From Microbacterium sp. Root553 (GTDB lineage Bacteria > Actinomycetota > Actinomycetes > Actinomycetales > Microbacteriaceae): a stretch of 64,000 bases of DNA. This document shows positions 44,989-53,585 of this stretch, piece after piece (the first letter of the stretch is position 1; each line of letters starts with the position of its first letter). The notes below the pieces were generated by a model. It was given only the letters and a program-made list of their open reading frames with translations, made no database searches and was not told where the DNA came from. A program made the position numbers and the translations under genes. Where the stretch lies: the NCBI RefSeq assembly GCF_001426995.1, contig NZ_LMFY01000001.1, positions 1,860,496-1,924,495 of the forward strand. The letters are read 5' to 3'.

Positions 44989-46103
44989 CCCAGCGTCATC
45001 GGCAGCGAGCGGCCGACGAGACCGCGGCCCTGCGTCGCCAGCGTGCGGGCGAGCTCGCGGATCGCGACGGCTGCGGGATCGTCGGAGTCGTCGAGCACGA
45101 GGGGGAGACCGGCGTCGCCGCCGGCACGGAGCGCGGGGCTCAGCGGTATCGACGCGAGCAGGGGCGTGGGGGCCGTCTCCGACAGCGCCGCCGCGACGGC
45201 CGCGCCGCCGCCCGAGCCGAACAGATCGACGACGGTGCCGTCCGGAAGCGTGAAGGCGCCCATGTTCTCGACCACGCCGATCACCCGCTGACCCGTCTGG
45301 CGGGCGACGAGACCGCTGCGGATCGCCACGTCCGATGCGGCGGCCTGAGGGGTCGTCACCACGAGCACCTCGGCGTGCGGCAGCAGCTGGCCGATGGAGA
45401 TGGCGATATCGCCGGTTCCCGGAGGCATGTCGATCAGCAGGATGTCGAGGTCGCCGAAGAAGACGTCGGTCAGGAACTGCTGCACGGTGCGGTGCAGCAT
45501 CGGTCCTCGCCACGCCACGACCGCCTCGCCGTCACGGAGGAACATGCCGATCGAGATCGTCTTCACGCCGTACGCCACCGGGGGCAGCATCAGGTCATCG
45601 ATCCTGGTCGGCTGTGTGCCGGCGGGGATGCCCAGCAGACCGGGGATCGAGAAGCCGTGCACGTCGGCGTCCACGAGACCGACGGCGAGTCCCTGATCGG
45701 CCAGCGCCACGGCGAGGTTGGCCGTCATCGTCGACTTGCCGACGCCGCCCTTGCCGCTCGAGACCAGGATGACGCGGGTGAGAGAGTCGGGACCGAAGGG
45801 CATCTGCCGCGGTGCCCGACCGGCGCGGAGCTTCTCGGTGAGGGCTTTGCGCTCGGTCGGCGTCATCACGCCGACCTCGACGTCCACGGCACGGATGCCG
45901 GGCACCGATGCGGCCGCAGCCCGCACGTCCGACTCGATGCGCGCTGCGGCGGGGCACCCGACGATCGTGAGCACGATCCCGACGTGAGCGCGGCCGTCGT
46001 CGACCGTGATGCCCCGCACCATGTCGAGGTCGCCGATCGGGCGTCTCAGCTCGGGGTCGGTCACCGCCGCGACGGCCGCGGTGACGGCATCCGCGGTGCT
46101 CAT
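44985..46103 (-). CDS. mrp: Mrp/ApbC-family P-loop ATPase
   Basis: This 372-residue protein is a presumed Fe-S cluster carrier. It has an N-terminal DUF59 (MIP18) domain (about 5-85) and the deviant Walker A SSGKGGVGKST near 115-125, then DADVHGFSIPGLL and IDMPPGTGDIAIS. The conserved CxxC, expected after ENM (about 279-290), is absent: it reads ENMGAFTLPDGT. Cys50 in the DUF59 domain remains, so cluster binding, if any, must use other ligands. It is last of a three-gene operon. Confidence 0.92.
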   Translation of the reverse strand: MSTADAVTAAVAAVTDPELRRPIGDLDMVRGITVDDGRAHVGIVLTIVGCPAAARIESDVRAAAASVPGIRAVDVEVGVMTPTERKALTEKLRAGRAPRQMPFGPDSLTRVILVSSGKGGVGKSTMTANLAVALADQGLAVGLVDADVHGFSIPGLLGIPAGTQPTRIDDLMLPPVAYGVKTISIGMFLRDGEAVVAWRGPMLHRTVQQFLTDVFFGDLDILLIDMPPGTGDIAISIGQLLPHAEVLVVTTPQAAASDVAIRSGLVARQTGQRVIGVVENMGAFTLPDGTVVDLFGSGGGAAVAAALSETAPTPLLASIPLSPALRAGGDAGLPLVLDDSDDPAAVAIRELARTLATQGRGLVGRSLPMTLG

Positions 46104-46636
46104 GAGGAGGATCGACCGCCGGTGCGCGTGTCACCGGGGGCGTCGTCGGCATCGCCCAGCTCGGCGAGCATCGCCTTCAGCTCCTGACGCAGCACATCAC
46201 GCGTGACCACCTGATTGTTCTTCTCCTCGAGCGCCATCCGCAGGGCGACGATCTCCCTGGCGAGGTACTCGGTGTCGGCGAGGTTGCGCTCGGCGCGCTG
46301 GCGATCCTGCTCGATCTGCACTCGGTCGCGATCGTCCTGACGGTTCTGCGCGAGAAGGATCAGGGGCGCCGCGTACGACGCCTGCAGCGACAGCATCAGG
46401 GTGAGGGCCGTGAATCCGAGTGCGGCGTCGTCGAAGCGCAGGCTGTCGGGCAGCAGGGTGTTCCAGCAGATCCAGGCGACGCAGAACAGCGTCAGCATGA
46501 GCAGGAACGCCGGCGTCCCCATGGCGCGTGCGACCCATTCGGTGAACCGTCCGAAGCGGTCGCGTGACGTGGGGCGCGATCGCACCGTGCCCCGGCCGAG
46601 GGGTGCGTCGAGGCGCGGCGAGCGCGACCGGGCCAT
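46100..46636 (-). CDS. DUF1003 membrane protein
   Basis: This 178-residue protein has a basic N-terminus, two adjacent membrane helices (about 42-60 and 70-96, with LQASYAAPLILLAQNRQDDRDR) and a long C-terminal coiled coil (about 100-160). The pattern is that of DUF1003. The function is unknown; its genes often accompany MgtE-N and Mrp genes in actinobacteria. It overlaps mrp by 4 nt and the CBS gene by 1 nt, so translation of the three is probably coupled. Confidence 0.9.
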   Translation of the reverse strand: MARSRSPRLDAPLGRGTVRSRPTSRDRFGRFTEWVARAMGTPAFLLMLTLFCVAWICWNTLLPDSLRFDDAALGFTALTLMLSLQASYAAPLILLAQNRQDDRDRVQIEQDRQRAERNLADTEYLAREIVALRMALEEKNNQVVTRDVLRQELKAMLAELGDADDAPGDTRTGGRSSS

Positions 46637-47901
46637 CAGCGCACCTCCTTCGGCACGCTGGGCTCGTCGCTGTCATGCGTGCGCCAGTCGTCGGGCAGGA
46701 GGTAGTCGAGCACGTCGTCGATGCTGATGGCTCCGACGAGGCGGTGCGCGGCGTCGACGACCGGAAGCGACACGAGGTCGTAGCTGGCCAGCATCCTCGC
46801 GACTTCGGCGGCGGATGCCGTCACCCTGACGGGGTCGAGGCTGTCGTCCATGATCGCGCCGAGGCGCTCGTGCGGCGGATACCGCAGCATCCGCTGGAAG
46901 TGCACCATGCCGAGCAGGCGGCCGGTGGGAGTCTCGAAGGGCGGGAGCGTCACGAACACGGCCGCGGCGAGGGCGGGGTGGAGCTCGTGCCGACGGATCA
47001 GCGCCAGCGCCTCGGCGACCGTGGCGTCGGCGGAGAGGATGATCGGCTCGGGCGTCATCAGTCCACCCGCGGTGTCGGGGCCGTAGCGCAGCAGCATCCT
47101 GACGTCTTCGGCCTCCTCGGGCTCCATGAGTTCGAGGAGCTGCTCCAGACGGTTCGGCGGAAGCTGGGCGAGGAGGTCGGCCGCGTCGTCAGGCTCCATC
47201 TGGTCGAGGATGTCGGCGGCGCGCTCGTCGCCGAGGCGGTCGAGGATGTGCACCTGCTCGTCTTCGGGCATCTCCTCGAGGGCGTCGGCGAGGCGGTCGT
47301 CGGACAGCTCTTCGGCGACCTCGATCATGCGCTGCTGGGGCAGGTCGAGGAGGGTGTTCGCGAGGTCGGCGGCGTGCAGTTCGGAGTAGGACGCGACGAG
47401 CTGCTCGGCGGACTGCGACTCGCCGGGGGAGCGCTGCTCGGCGACCTCGCTCCACGCCGCGAAGGTCGTCGGTCCCTTGGCGAACGGCGATGCGCTGGTC
47501 TTCGGCCGTCGCAGGAAGAGCTGGCTGATCGCCCACTCCCCGAGACGGTTCGGCTCGATCGCCACGTCTTCGATCACGGCGGATCCGCCGCCCTCGACGA
47601 GGCTGACCCGGCGGCCGAGCAGCTCCGCCAGGACGCGCACCTCACCGGCGCGCGGGGAGAATCGCCGCACGTTGATGAGACCGGTCGTGATGACCTGTCC
47701 TGCGCGGATCGAGGTGACGCGCCCGATCGAGAGGAACACATGCCGTCGACCGGGGATCTCGACCACGAGCCCGATGACCCGGGGCGCCGCGGTACTTCGG
47801 TACACGATGACGACATCACGGACTTTGCCGAGCCGGTCGCCCACGGGGTCGAAGACGGCGCAGCCTGCAAGGCGCGCGGCGAATACCCGTTGTGTGCTCA
47901 C
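46636..47901 (-). CDS. Soluble MgtE-N/CBS-domain protein with PRC barrels
   Basis: This 421-residue cytoplasmic protein has two PRC-barrel-like segments (about 1-80 and 90-135), an MgtE intracellular N domain (about 165-275, many DLLxxLPxxRxxxL repeats) and a CBS pair (about 280-405). The MgtE channel helices are absent, so it is not a transporter itself; it may sense Mg2+ or nucleotides. The GTG at 47901 follows TACGCT by 6 nt. It is first of the operon with DUF1003 and Mrp, and divergent from the stress-protein gene 110 nt away. Confidence 0.88.
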   Translation of the reverse strand: MSTQRVFAARLAGCAVFDPVGDRLGKVRDVVIVYRSTAAPRVIGLVVEIPGRRHVFLSIGRVTSIRAGQVITTGLINVRRFSPRAGEVRVLAELLGRRVSLVEGGGSAVIEDVAIEPNRLGEWAISQLFLRRPKTSASPFAKGPTTFAAWSEVAEQRSPGESQSAEQLVASYSELHAADLANTLLDLPQQRMIEVAEELSDDRLADALEEMPEDEQVHILDRLGDERAADILDQMEPDDAADLLAQLPPNRLEQLLELMEPEEAEDVRMLLRYGPDTAGGLMTPEPIILSADATVAEALALIRRHELHPALAAAVFVTLPPFETPTGRLLGMVHFQRMLRYPPHERLGAIMDDSLDPVRVTASAAEVARMLASYDLVSLPVVDAAHRLVGAISIDDVLDYLLPDDWRTHDSDEPSVPKEVR

Positions 47902-47907
47902 CCGTCC

Positions 47908-47913
47908 AGCGTA
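47908..47913 (-). promoter_or_regulatory. -10 hexamer TACGCT for the MgtE-N/CBS operon
   Basis: TACGCT-N6-GTG on the minus strand; leaderless layout. Confidence 0.5.
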
Positions 47914-48011
47914 GTGCGCGGGCCTGGACGGATGGCGCTGTCGTCGTGTCGGGGTCGTCGCCCACCGACGCGTCCCGCTCCGCCCCGTGGCGGGCATGGG
48001 AGAATGGCGGC

Positions 48012-48761
48012 ATGAGCATGCTGAACCGTCCAGCTGACAGCCGCGATGAGGGCGAGATCGTCGCGTCCACCCGCGATTACGAGAACGCCCAGAAGACGGT
48101 GTCGAAACTGATCGCCCAAGAGGTGCCCGCGCGCGACATCGCGATCATCGGGCAGAGCGTGCGCACCGTCGAGCGGATCACCGGACGGCTCGGATACGCC
48201 GCCGCGGCGCGGTCCGGCGCCGTCAACGGCATCCTCATCGGCCTGTTCCTCTCCGCGATCCTCGTGATCGGGAACCCCGAGGTGCCGATGCAGCTCTTCG
48301 TCGGCTTCGTGTTCATCGGTGTCGCACTCGGCATGCTGCTGAGCCTCGTCACCTATGCGATCGTCCGTCGCCGCCGGGACTTCGCCAGCGTCACGCAGTT
48401 CGCCGCCGATCACTACGAGGTGCGCGTGCAGGCGACGTCGCTCGCCAAGGCGCGCCTGGCGCTGGGGGCACCGACGCCGACCGCCGTGCGTGCTCCGGTG
48501 GATCTGAGCGAGCCGCCCCGGTACGGAGAGCGGATCACCCCCGGCGGCGCCGCCGCGCCCACCCCTCCCGCCGCGCCCGAGCAGCCGGCGCCCGGCAGCG
48601 AGGCGACTCCGCCGCTGGGCGGGCCGCAGGGAACGCCTGAGGAGCCGAGCATCCCGCCCCGGCCCGCCGATCCCACCGATCCCGCACCTCCCGCCGACGG
48701 CACCGGCGCGTCGGACCCGTCGGCACCCGGCGTGCCGCCGCGCTCGCCGGAGACCGCCTGA
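48012..48761 (+). CDS. General stress protein-like membrane protein
   Basis: This 249-residue protein has an N-terminal alpha/beta domain (about 12-55, IVASTRDYENAQKTVSKLI) like general stress protein 17M/YflT, two membrane helices (about 67-85 and 92-115), a second short domain (FASVTQFAADHYEV), then about 95 residues rich in Pro, Ala and Gly. The ATG at 48012 is chosen; GAGAAT lies 6 nt upstream. It is the first of a run of overlapping plus-strand genes: the next starts on its last stop base (TGATG). Confidence 0.78.
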   Translation: MSMLNRPADSRDEGEIVASTRDYENAQKTVSKLIAQEVPARDIAIIGQSVRTVERITGRLGYAAAARSGAVNGILIGLFLSAILVIGNPEVPMQLFVGFVFIGVALGMLLSLVTYAIVRRRRDFASVTQFAADHYEVRVQATSLAKARLALGAPTPTAVRAPVDLSEPPRYGERITPGGAAAPTPPAAPEQPAPGSEATPPLGGPQGTPEEPSIPPRPADPTDPAPPADGTGASDPSAPGVPPRSPETA

Positions 48762-49438
48762 TGGCCGAAGGCCAGGGCTACGAGCCGCCGCAGGCACCGG
48801 ACAGTGCGTCGCCGCCGCCCCCTCCGGGATATGCACCGCCGCAGGCACCGGACAGTGCGTCGCCGCCGCCCCTTCCGGGATATGCACCGCCGCAGGCGCC
48901 GGGCTATGCGCCACCGTCCGTTCAGGGCTACGCGCCACCGTCCGCTCCGGGCTATGCGCCGCCGGCCGTTCAGGGCTACGCGCCACCGGCCGCACAAGGC
49001 TACCCGGTGGGCGGATACCCGGCGGGTGCGTACCCCGCCGCTGTCCCGCCCCGTGGTCTCTTGCCGTGGGCGCTCGGTCTGCTGATCCTGATCCCGTTCC
49101 CCTTCGTGGGTGGGATCGCCTCGGGCATCGCGATGGCGGTGAGCGGGGGAGCCTCACGCCGATTCGGCGGTGCGGCACGGGAGAACGCGCGCGCCGCGCT
49201 GAACTGGGGCCTCACGTATCTCCTCGTCTCGACGGTGCTGCTGGTGTCGCATTTCGTCATCCTGTCCACCCTCACCGCGGATTCCCCCGCCTCGGGCTTC
49301 TACCCGATCGGGATCCCGATCACGCTGTACTTCGCCGTGTCGGTCTTCCACCTGGCGCTCGTCATCATGGGCATGGTGCGGGCTTCGGGAGGCAAGATCA
49401 TGCACGTGCCGTTCGCGATTCCCTACCTGCGCGCCTGA
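48761..49438 (+). CDS. DUF4870-type membrane protein with Pro-rich repeats
   Basis: This 225-residue protein starts with about 95 residues of Pro-Gln-Gly-Tyr-Ala repeats (GYAPPQAP, GYAPPSVQ and so on), including two near-identical 17-residue units coded by a 51-bp tandem repeat. Three membrane helices follow (about 100-122, 145-165 and 178-198); the polar loop GGASRRFGGAARENARAALNW is a DUF4870 mark. Tail repeats of this kind sit on many actinobacterial surface and divisome proteins. The function is unknown. Both ends overlap neighbours by one base. Confidence 0.82.
   Translation: MAEGQGYEPPQAPDSASPPPPPGYAPPQAPDSASPPPLPGYAPPQAPGYAPPSVQGYAPPSAPGYAPPAVQGYAPPAAQGYPVGGYPAGAYPAAVPPRGLLPWALGLLILIPFPFVGGIASGIAMAVSGGASRRFGGAARENARAALNWGLTYLLVSTVLLVSHFVILSTLTADSPASGFYPIGIPITLYFAVSVFHLALVIMGMVRASGGKIMHVPFAIPYLRA
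48785..48886 (+). repeat. 51-bp coding tandem repeat (two copies)
   Basis: Two adjacent units starting at 48785 and 48836 are almost identical (about one base differs) and each codes 17 residues, PPQAPDSASPPPPPGYA-like. More degenerate GYAPP units follow to about 49010. Confidence 0.85.
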
Positions 49439-50088
49439 TGCCCTCCGTATCGGTCGATCTGCCCGCCGGGGAGACGACGGTCTCGGCCGACTGGGTCGCC
49501 GGGACGAACGGCTCGACCGTCGTCGTCGCGCACGGCGCGGGCACGGGCAAGGACCATCCGTTCCTCCAGGGGTACGCGGACGCGCTCGGAGCACTCGGGT
49601 TCTCGACGCTGCGGTTCAACTTCCCGTACGTCGAGCAGGGGCGACGGATGCCGGGACCGGCCACGCACGCGATCGCGACGTGGAAGGCCGTCGTGGCGTT
49701 CGCACGCGCGCAGGATCCGCAGGCGGCGGTGTGGGCCACGGGCAAGTCGTACGGCGGGCGCATGGCGTCGATGGCGGTCGCCGAGGGCCTCGTCGTCGAC
49801 GGACTCGCGTACCTCGGGTATCCGCTGCATGCGCCCGGGAAGCCGGAGAAGCCGCGTGCGGAGCACCTGGCGGACATCGCTGTTCCGCAGTTGTTCGTCG
49901 AAGGGACGAACGATCCCTTCATCCAGCCCCTCGCGCAGTTCGACGACGTCGTCGCCACCTGCCGGAACGCCAGGGTGGTCTGGATCGACGGCGGCGGCCA
50001 CACCTTCGAGGTGAAGGGGCGAAAGCTTCCGGCATCCGAGATCGGCGCGTCTCTCGCGCCGATCGTCGCGGAGTTCGCGCGGCCCTGA
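49438..50088 (+). CDS. Alpha/beta hydrolase (Tex30/dienelactone-hydrolase-like)
   Basis: This 216-residue soluble hydrolase has VVVAHGAGTGKDHPF (oxyanion region), the nucleophile Ser in GKSYGGRMA near 103, Asp in EGTNDPF and His in GGGHTF. The catalytic triad is complete. It resembles the KANL3/Tex30 group; the substrate is unknown. The ATG at 49438 shares a base with the upstream stop (TGATG). It is followed after 12 nt by the phosphoesterase gene. Confidence 0.87.
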   Translation: MPSVSVDLPAGETTVSADWVAGTNGSTVVVAHGAGTGKDHPFLQGYADALGALGFSTLRFNFPYVEQGRRMPGPATHAIATWKAVVAFARAQDPQAAVWATGKSYGGRMASMAVAEGLVVDGLAYLGYPLHAPGKPEKPRAEHLADIAVPQLFVEGTNDPFIQPLAQFDDVVATCRNARVVWIDGGGHTFEVKGRKLPASEIGASLAPIVAEFARP

Positions 50089-50100
50089 GAGCATGGTGGG

Positions 50101-50838
50101 GTGAGTCTCGAACGAATCGCCCTGATCGCGGATGTGCATGGCAACCTGACCGCACTCGACGCGGTGCTCGCCGACATCCGGCAGCGGGGGATCACCCGCA
50201 TCGTCAACCTCGGCGACACGGCCGGCAAGGGGCCGCGCGGGGAGGCTGCGGTGCAGCGCTGCCGTGCGGTGTGCGAGGTGAGCGTCCGCGGCAACTGGGA
50301 CGACTTCCTCCCCTCGATCCCCGACGACGGGCCGCCCGAGATGCTCTGGTGGCGTGACGAGCTGTCGCCCTCCAGCAGGGCATGGCTCGGTGCGCTTCCG
50401 CTGAGCGTCGACATCGCGCTCAGCGGCCGGCGGATCCGCCTGTTCCACGCATCGGCGCAGAGTCCGCACGTCAGGGTGCACCACCACCACACGCCCGAGC
50501 AGTTCTCGGCGATGTTCGAGGCGACGGAGATGACCGGCGACGGACCGCTGCCGGAGGTGGTCGGCTATGCGGACATCCACGACGCCTACATCGAGACGAA
50601 CGACGGACGCACGCTGTTCAACGTCGGCAGCGTCGGAAACCCGCTCGACACGCCCGTGTCGTCGTACGTGGTCCTCGAAGGAGGGTCGTCGTCCGACGAC
50701 CCCTTCGCCGTGCAGTTCGTGCGGGTGCCGTACGACATCGAGGCGGAGATCGCCGTCGCCCAGTCGCTCGACATGCCGACGACCGACGTGTGGTCGATCG
50801 AGCTCCGCACCGCCGTGTTCCGCGGCCGCCAGTCGTGA
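50101..50838 (+). CDS. Metallophosphoesterase, YfcE/MJ0936-like
   Basis: This 245-residue phosphoesterase has IADVHGNLTALDAVL (metal Asp and His), NLGDTAGKGP, RGNWDD and a late GYADIHD in place of the usual GHTH, with NVGSVGNPLD after it. The changed fourth motif leaves one His, so activity is probable but the specificity is unclear. The GTG at 50101 starts it; GTGA at its end overlaps the VOC gene. Confidence 0.87.
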   Translation: MSLERIALIADVHGNLTALDAVLADIRQRGITRIVNLGDTAGKGPRGEAAVQRCRAVCEVSVRGNWDDFLPSIPDDGPPEMLWWRDELSPSSRAWLGALPLSVDIALSGRRIRLFHASAQSPHVRVHHHHTPEQFSAMFEATEMTGDGPLPEVVGYADIHDAYIETNDGRTLFNVGSVGNPLDTPVSSYVVLEGGSSSDDPFAVQFVRVPYDIEAEIAVAQSLDMPTTDVWSIELRTAVFRGRQS

Positions 50839-51233
50839 GAGGCCTGCATCACGTCGAGATCTGGGTGCCGCGCCTCGACGAGGTCGTCGAGAGCTGGAGC
50901 TGGATGCTCGCGCGACTCGGGTTCGAGCTCACCGGGGAGTGGGCGGACGGACGTACCTGGACCGCAGGGGGCGCCTACGTGACGGTCACGGCCTCCCCGA
51001 ACCTCACGTCCTCCGCACACGATCGGCGTCGTGCGGGCGTGAACCACCTGGCGTTCTGGGGCGGCACGCGCGCCGAGGTCGACGCCGTGCTGGCGGATGC
51101 GGACGCCCACGGGTGGCGTCCGCTGTATCAGGAGAGGTACCCGCATGCCGGGGGACCGGACCACTACGCCGGGTGGGCGGAGAACGCCCAGGGCTTCAAA
51201 GTCGAGATCGTCGCCGACCCGACGTCAGAGTAG
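50835..51233 (+). CDS. VOC-family (glyoxalase-like) protein
   Basis: This 132-residue protein has a vicinal-oxygen-chelate fold: LHHVEIWVPRLDEVVESW at the start, NHLAFWGG in the middle and AENAQGFKVEIVAD at the end. The metal ligands would be His6, His (NHLAF) and Glu (VEIV), the usual triad. The substrate is unknown; related proteins include resistance dioxygenase-like and glyoxalase-like enzymes. It overlaps the convergent phosphotransferase gene by 9 nt at its end. Confidence 0.85.
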   Translation: MRGLHHVEIWVPRLDEVVESWSWMLARLGFELTGEWADGRTWTAGGAYVTVTASPNLTSSAHDRRRAGVNHLAFWGGTRAEVDAVLADADAHGWRPLYQERYPHAGGPDHYAGWAENAQGFKVEIVADPTSE

Positions 51234-52118
51234 CGACGCGAGGTCGGCGTCGGCGAGCAGCCGATGCATCGTGGAGAGTCCGAGAGCGCTCATGTCCGGG
51301 TTCGAGTCCTCGTAGTACCAGACCAGTCCCATCGCCTGCTGCAGCGCCCAGGCCGCGCCGCGCAGCCATTCAGCCTCGCCTGAATCGAGGCGGTCGCGGA
51401 GGATCTGACTACGCGGGCCGTCGAACAGATGCCAGGCGCCGACGAGGTCGAGCGCAGCGTCAGCCGGTCCGAAGCCGCCGCCGTCCAGGACGCCGACCAG
51501 GTGATCGCCCGACACCAGGAGGTTGAACGGCGTCAGGTCCCGGTGACTCATGACATCGGGGCCGGACGGGGGAACGACACGCAGTGCGCGCCACAGTCGC
51601 TGCACGCGAGCGGTGTCGAGCAGATGGCTGCTCCGGGCGATGCACAGCGCGATCCACTCGTCATGGTCGGTGAGGGCACCGCCGCGGCCCTGCCCGTCGA
51701 AGACACGTCCGCGCACGTCGGCCGTCCGCAGCGACGCGATCAGCTCGGCGAGGTCCATCGCCAGCGAATCGGATGCCTCCTGGTGATCGTGACTCGCGGT
51801 CTCTCCGGGCACCCAGGTCTGCACGGCCCAGGCGGACGGATACTCGGGGGTCGGCTCGCCCATGCCGACGGGCCGCGGTGCCGCGACGGTGCAGGTCTGC
51901 GCGAACTCGGACATCGCCTCGGCCTCCGCGGCCAGCGCCGTCTCGGTCGCGGGCAGCAGCGGGAACCGTGCCGCCAGATCATCGCCGATGCGGATGATCC
52001 GGTTCACGGTCCCCGAGGCGTGCACGGGTCGGAGCGGAAGGAGGGCGAACTCGGGGAATCTTCCGATGATCAGCCGCGCGGCGGCGTCATCGGCGAGCTC
52101 GAGCTCGCCCTCATGCAT
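51225..52118 (-). CDS. Aminoglycoside/macrolide-type phosphotransferase (APH fold)
   Basis: This 297-residue kinase-fold protein has SGTVNRIIRIGDDLAARFP (nucleotide-binding strand with Arg in place of the usual Lys), SHRDLTPFNLL with the catalytic Asp near 193, and VLDGGGFGPADAALDLVG as the metal-binding region. Similar proteins phosphorylate antibiotics or small metabolites; a resistance role cannot be assumed. The ATG at 52118 has GAGG just upstream and starts 8 nt after the aminopeptidase P stop, so the two are probably co-transcribed. Confidence 0.83.
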   Translation of the reverse strand: MHEGELELADDAAARLIIGRFPEFALLPLRPVHASGTVNRIIRIGDDLAARFPLLPATETALAAEAEAMSEFAQTCTVAAPRPVGMGEPTPEYPSAWAVQTWVPGETASHDHQEASDSLAMDLAELIASLRTADVRGRVFDGQGRGGALTDHDEWIALCIARSSHLLDTARVQRLWRALRVVPPSGPDVMSHRDLTPFNLLVSGDHLVGVLDGGGFGPADAALDLVGAWHLFDGPRSQILRDRLDSGEAEWLRGAAWALQQAMGLVWYYEDSNPDMSALGLSTMHRLLADADLASLL

Positions 52119-52126
52119 CCTCGAGG

Positions 52127-53548
52127 TCAGCCCTGGACCCGAGCGATCCAGGCCTCGACCTCGTCGGCGGTGCGGGGGATGTCCGCCGAGAGGTTGACCG
52201 GTCCGTCCTCCGTCATCAGGATGTCGTCCTCGATCCGCACGCCGATGCCGCGGTACTCGACCGGAACGGTGAGGTCGTCGATCTGGAAGTACAGGCCGGG
52301 CTCGATCGTGAACACCATCCCCGGTGCCAGGATCCCGTCGTAGTACATCTCGCGTCGGGCCTGCGCGCAGTCGTGCACGTCGATGCCGAGGTGGTGCGAC
52401 GTGCCGTGGACCATGTACCGACGGTGGTGTCCGCCGGCGTCGCCGTCGAGCGCCTCCTGGGCGGTGACGGGGAGCAGACCCCACTCGGCCACGCGCTCGG
52501 CGATCACGCGCATCGCGGCTTCGTGCACCTCGCGGAAGCGCACGCCGATGCGTGCGGCGGCGAAGGCGGCGTCCGCCGCCTCGCGCACGGTCTCGTACAC
52601 GCGGCGCTGGACGTCGGTGAACGTGCCCGAGACCGGAAGGGTGCGGGTGATGTCGGCGGTGTAGAGGCTGTCGGCCTCGACGCCGGCATCCACGAGGATC
52701 AGGTCGCCGGGAACCACGGTGCCGTCGTTGCGCGTCCAGTGCAGGTAGCAGGCGTGCGGGCCCGATGCGGCGATGGTGTCGTAGCCCTCGCCGTTCCCGT
52801 CCTCGCGGGCGCGGCGATGGAAGACGCCCTCGACGACGCGCTCGCCGCGGGCGTGCGCGATCGCGTCGGGAAGAGAGCGGATGACGTCGTCGAACCCCTG
52901 GGCGGTGATGTCGACGGCGCGGCGCATCTCGGCGATCTCGAACTCGTCCTTGATCAGCCGCAGCTCGGAGACGAAACGAGTGAGGTCGTCGTCCTCCTCC
53001 AGCACCAGCTCGCCGTCGACGCCGGCGTAGCGGTCGAGGTGCTCGGTGGCGATGTCGAGGTCGGCGGCGACGCCCGCGAGCGAGGGGCGGGGGCCGATCC
53101 AGAACTCGCCGACGGTCGCGTCGGCATAGAACTCGGTCGTCGTGCGGTCGGCGCGCTCGCGGAAGTACAGAGTGACGTCGTGTCCGCCGTCGGTCGGCTC
53201 GAACACGAGCACCGAGTCGGGCTCGGCGTCTGCCGCCCAGCCGGTGAGGTGTGCGAACGCGGAGTGCGCGCGGTAGGGGTAGTCGGTGTCGTTGCTGCGC
53301 TGCTTGAGCGAGCCCGCGGGGATGACCAGACGCCGGCCGGGGAAGGCTGCGGAGACGGCGGCGCGACGCGTCGCGGCGAACGACGCCTGCGGTCGGGGAG
53401 CCGGAACCGACTCCGGGCGCTCGGCCCATCCCGTCGAGATCGTGTCGAGGAAGCCGCGGGGGAACGGCTGCTTGCGGTTCGTGGTCGTCGCTTCGACGGG
53501 GGTCTCTGTCGTGGGCTCGGCGATCGTGTCGCGTTCTGCGGTGCTCAT
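52127..53548 (-). CDS. pepP: Xaa-Pro aminopeptidase (aminopeptidase P)
   Basis: This 473-residue metalloprotease releases N-terminal residues before proline. The N-terminal creatinase-like domain (SNDTDYPYRAHSAFAHLTG) is followed by the pita-bread domain with metal ligands Asp in LVDAGVEA and YTADITRTLP, His in GTSHHLGIDVHD, Glu in TIEPGLYF and Glu in RIEDDILMT. The first 35 residues are unconserved. CAGACT lies 6 nt before the ATG at 53548, a weaker leaderless-like layout. It may process peptides brought in by the importers (inference). Confidence 0.94.
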   Translation of the reverse strand: MSTAERDTIAEPTTETPVEATTTNRKQPFPRGFLDTISTGWAERPESVPAPRPQASFAATRRAAVSAAFPGRRLVIPAGSLKQRSNDTDYPYRAHSAFAHLTGWAADAEPDSVLVFEPTDGGHDVTLYFRERADRTTTEFYADATVGEFWIGPRPSLAGVAADLDIATEHLDRYAGVDGELVLEEDDDLTRFVSELRLIKDEFEIAEMRRAVDITAQGFDDVIRSLPDAIAHARGERVVEGVFHRRAREDGNGEGYDTIAASGPHACYLHWTRNDGTVVPGDLILVDAGVEADSLYTADITRTLPVSGTFTDVQRRVYETVREAADAAFAAARIGVRFREVHEAAMRVIAERVAEWGLLPVTAQEALDGDAGGHHRRYMVHGTSHHLGIDVHDCAQARREMYYDGILAPGMVFTIEPGLYFQIDDLTVPVEYRGIGVRIEDDILMTEDGPVNLSADIPRTADEVEAWIARVQG

Positions 53549-53585
53549 CGCTCCAGTCTGTCACCTGCGCGGAGCGCGCGGGATC

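Noticed and set aside
48785..49010. CRISPR-like repeats
   Set aside because: The units are in frame inside a coding region, adjacent without unique spacers, and code a Pro-rich tail.
51225..52118. Antibiotic-resistance gene
   Set aside because: APH-fold proteins are common in core actinobacterial genomes; no mobile context or close match to a known resistance enzyme can be seen.
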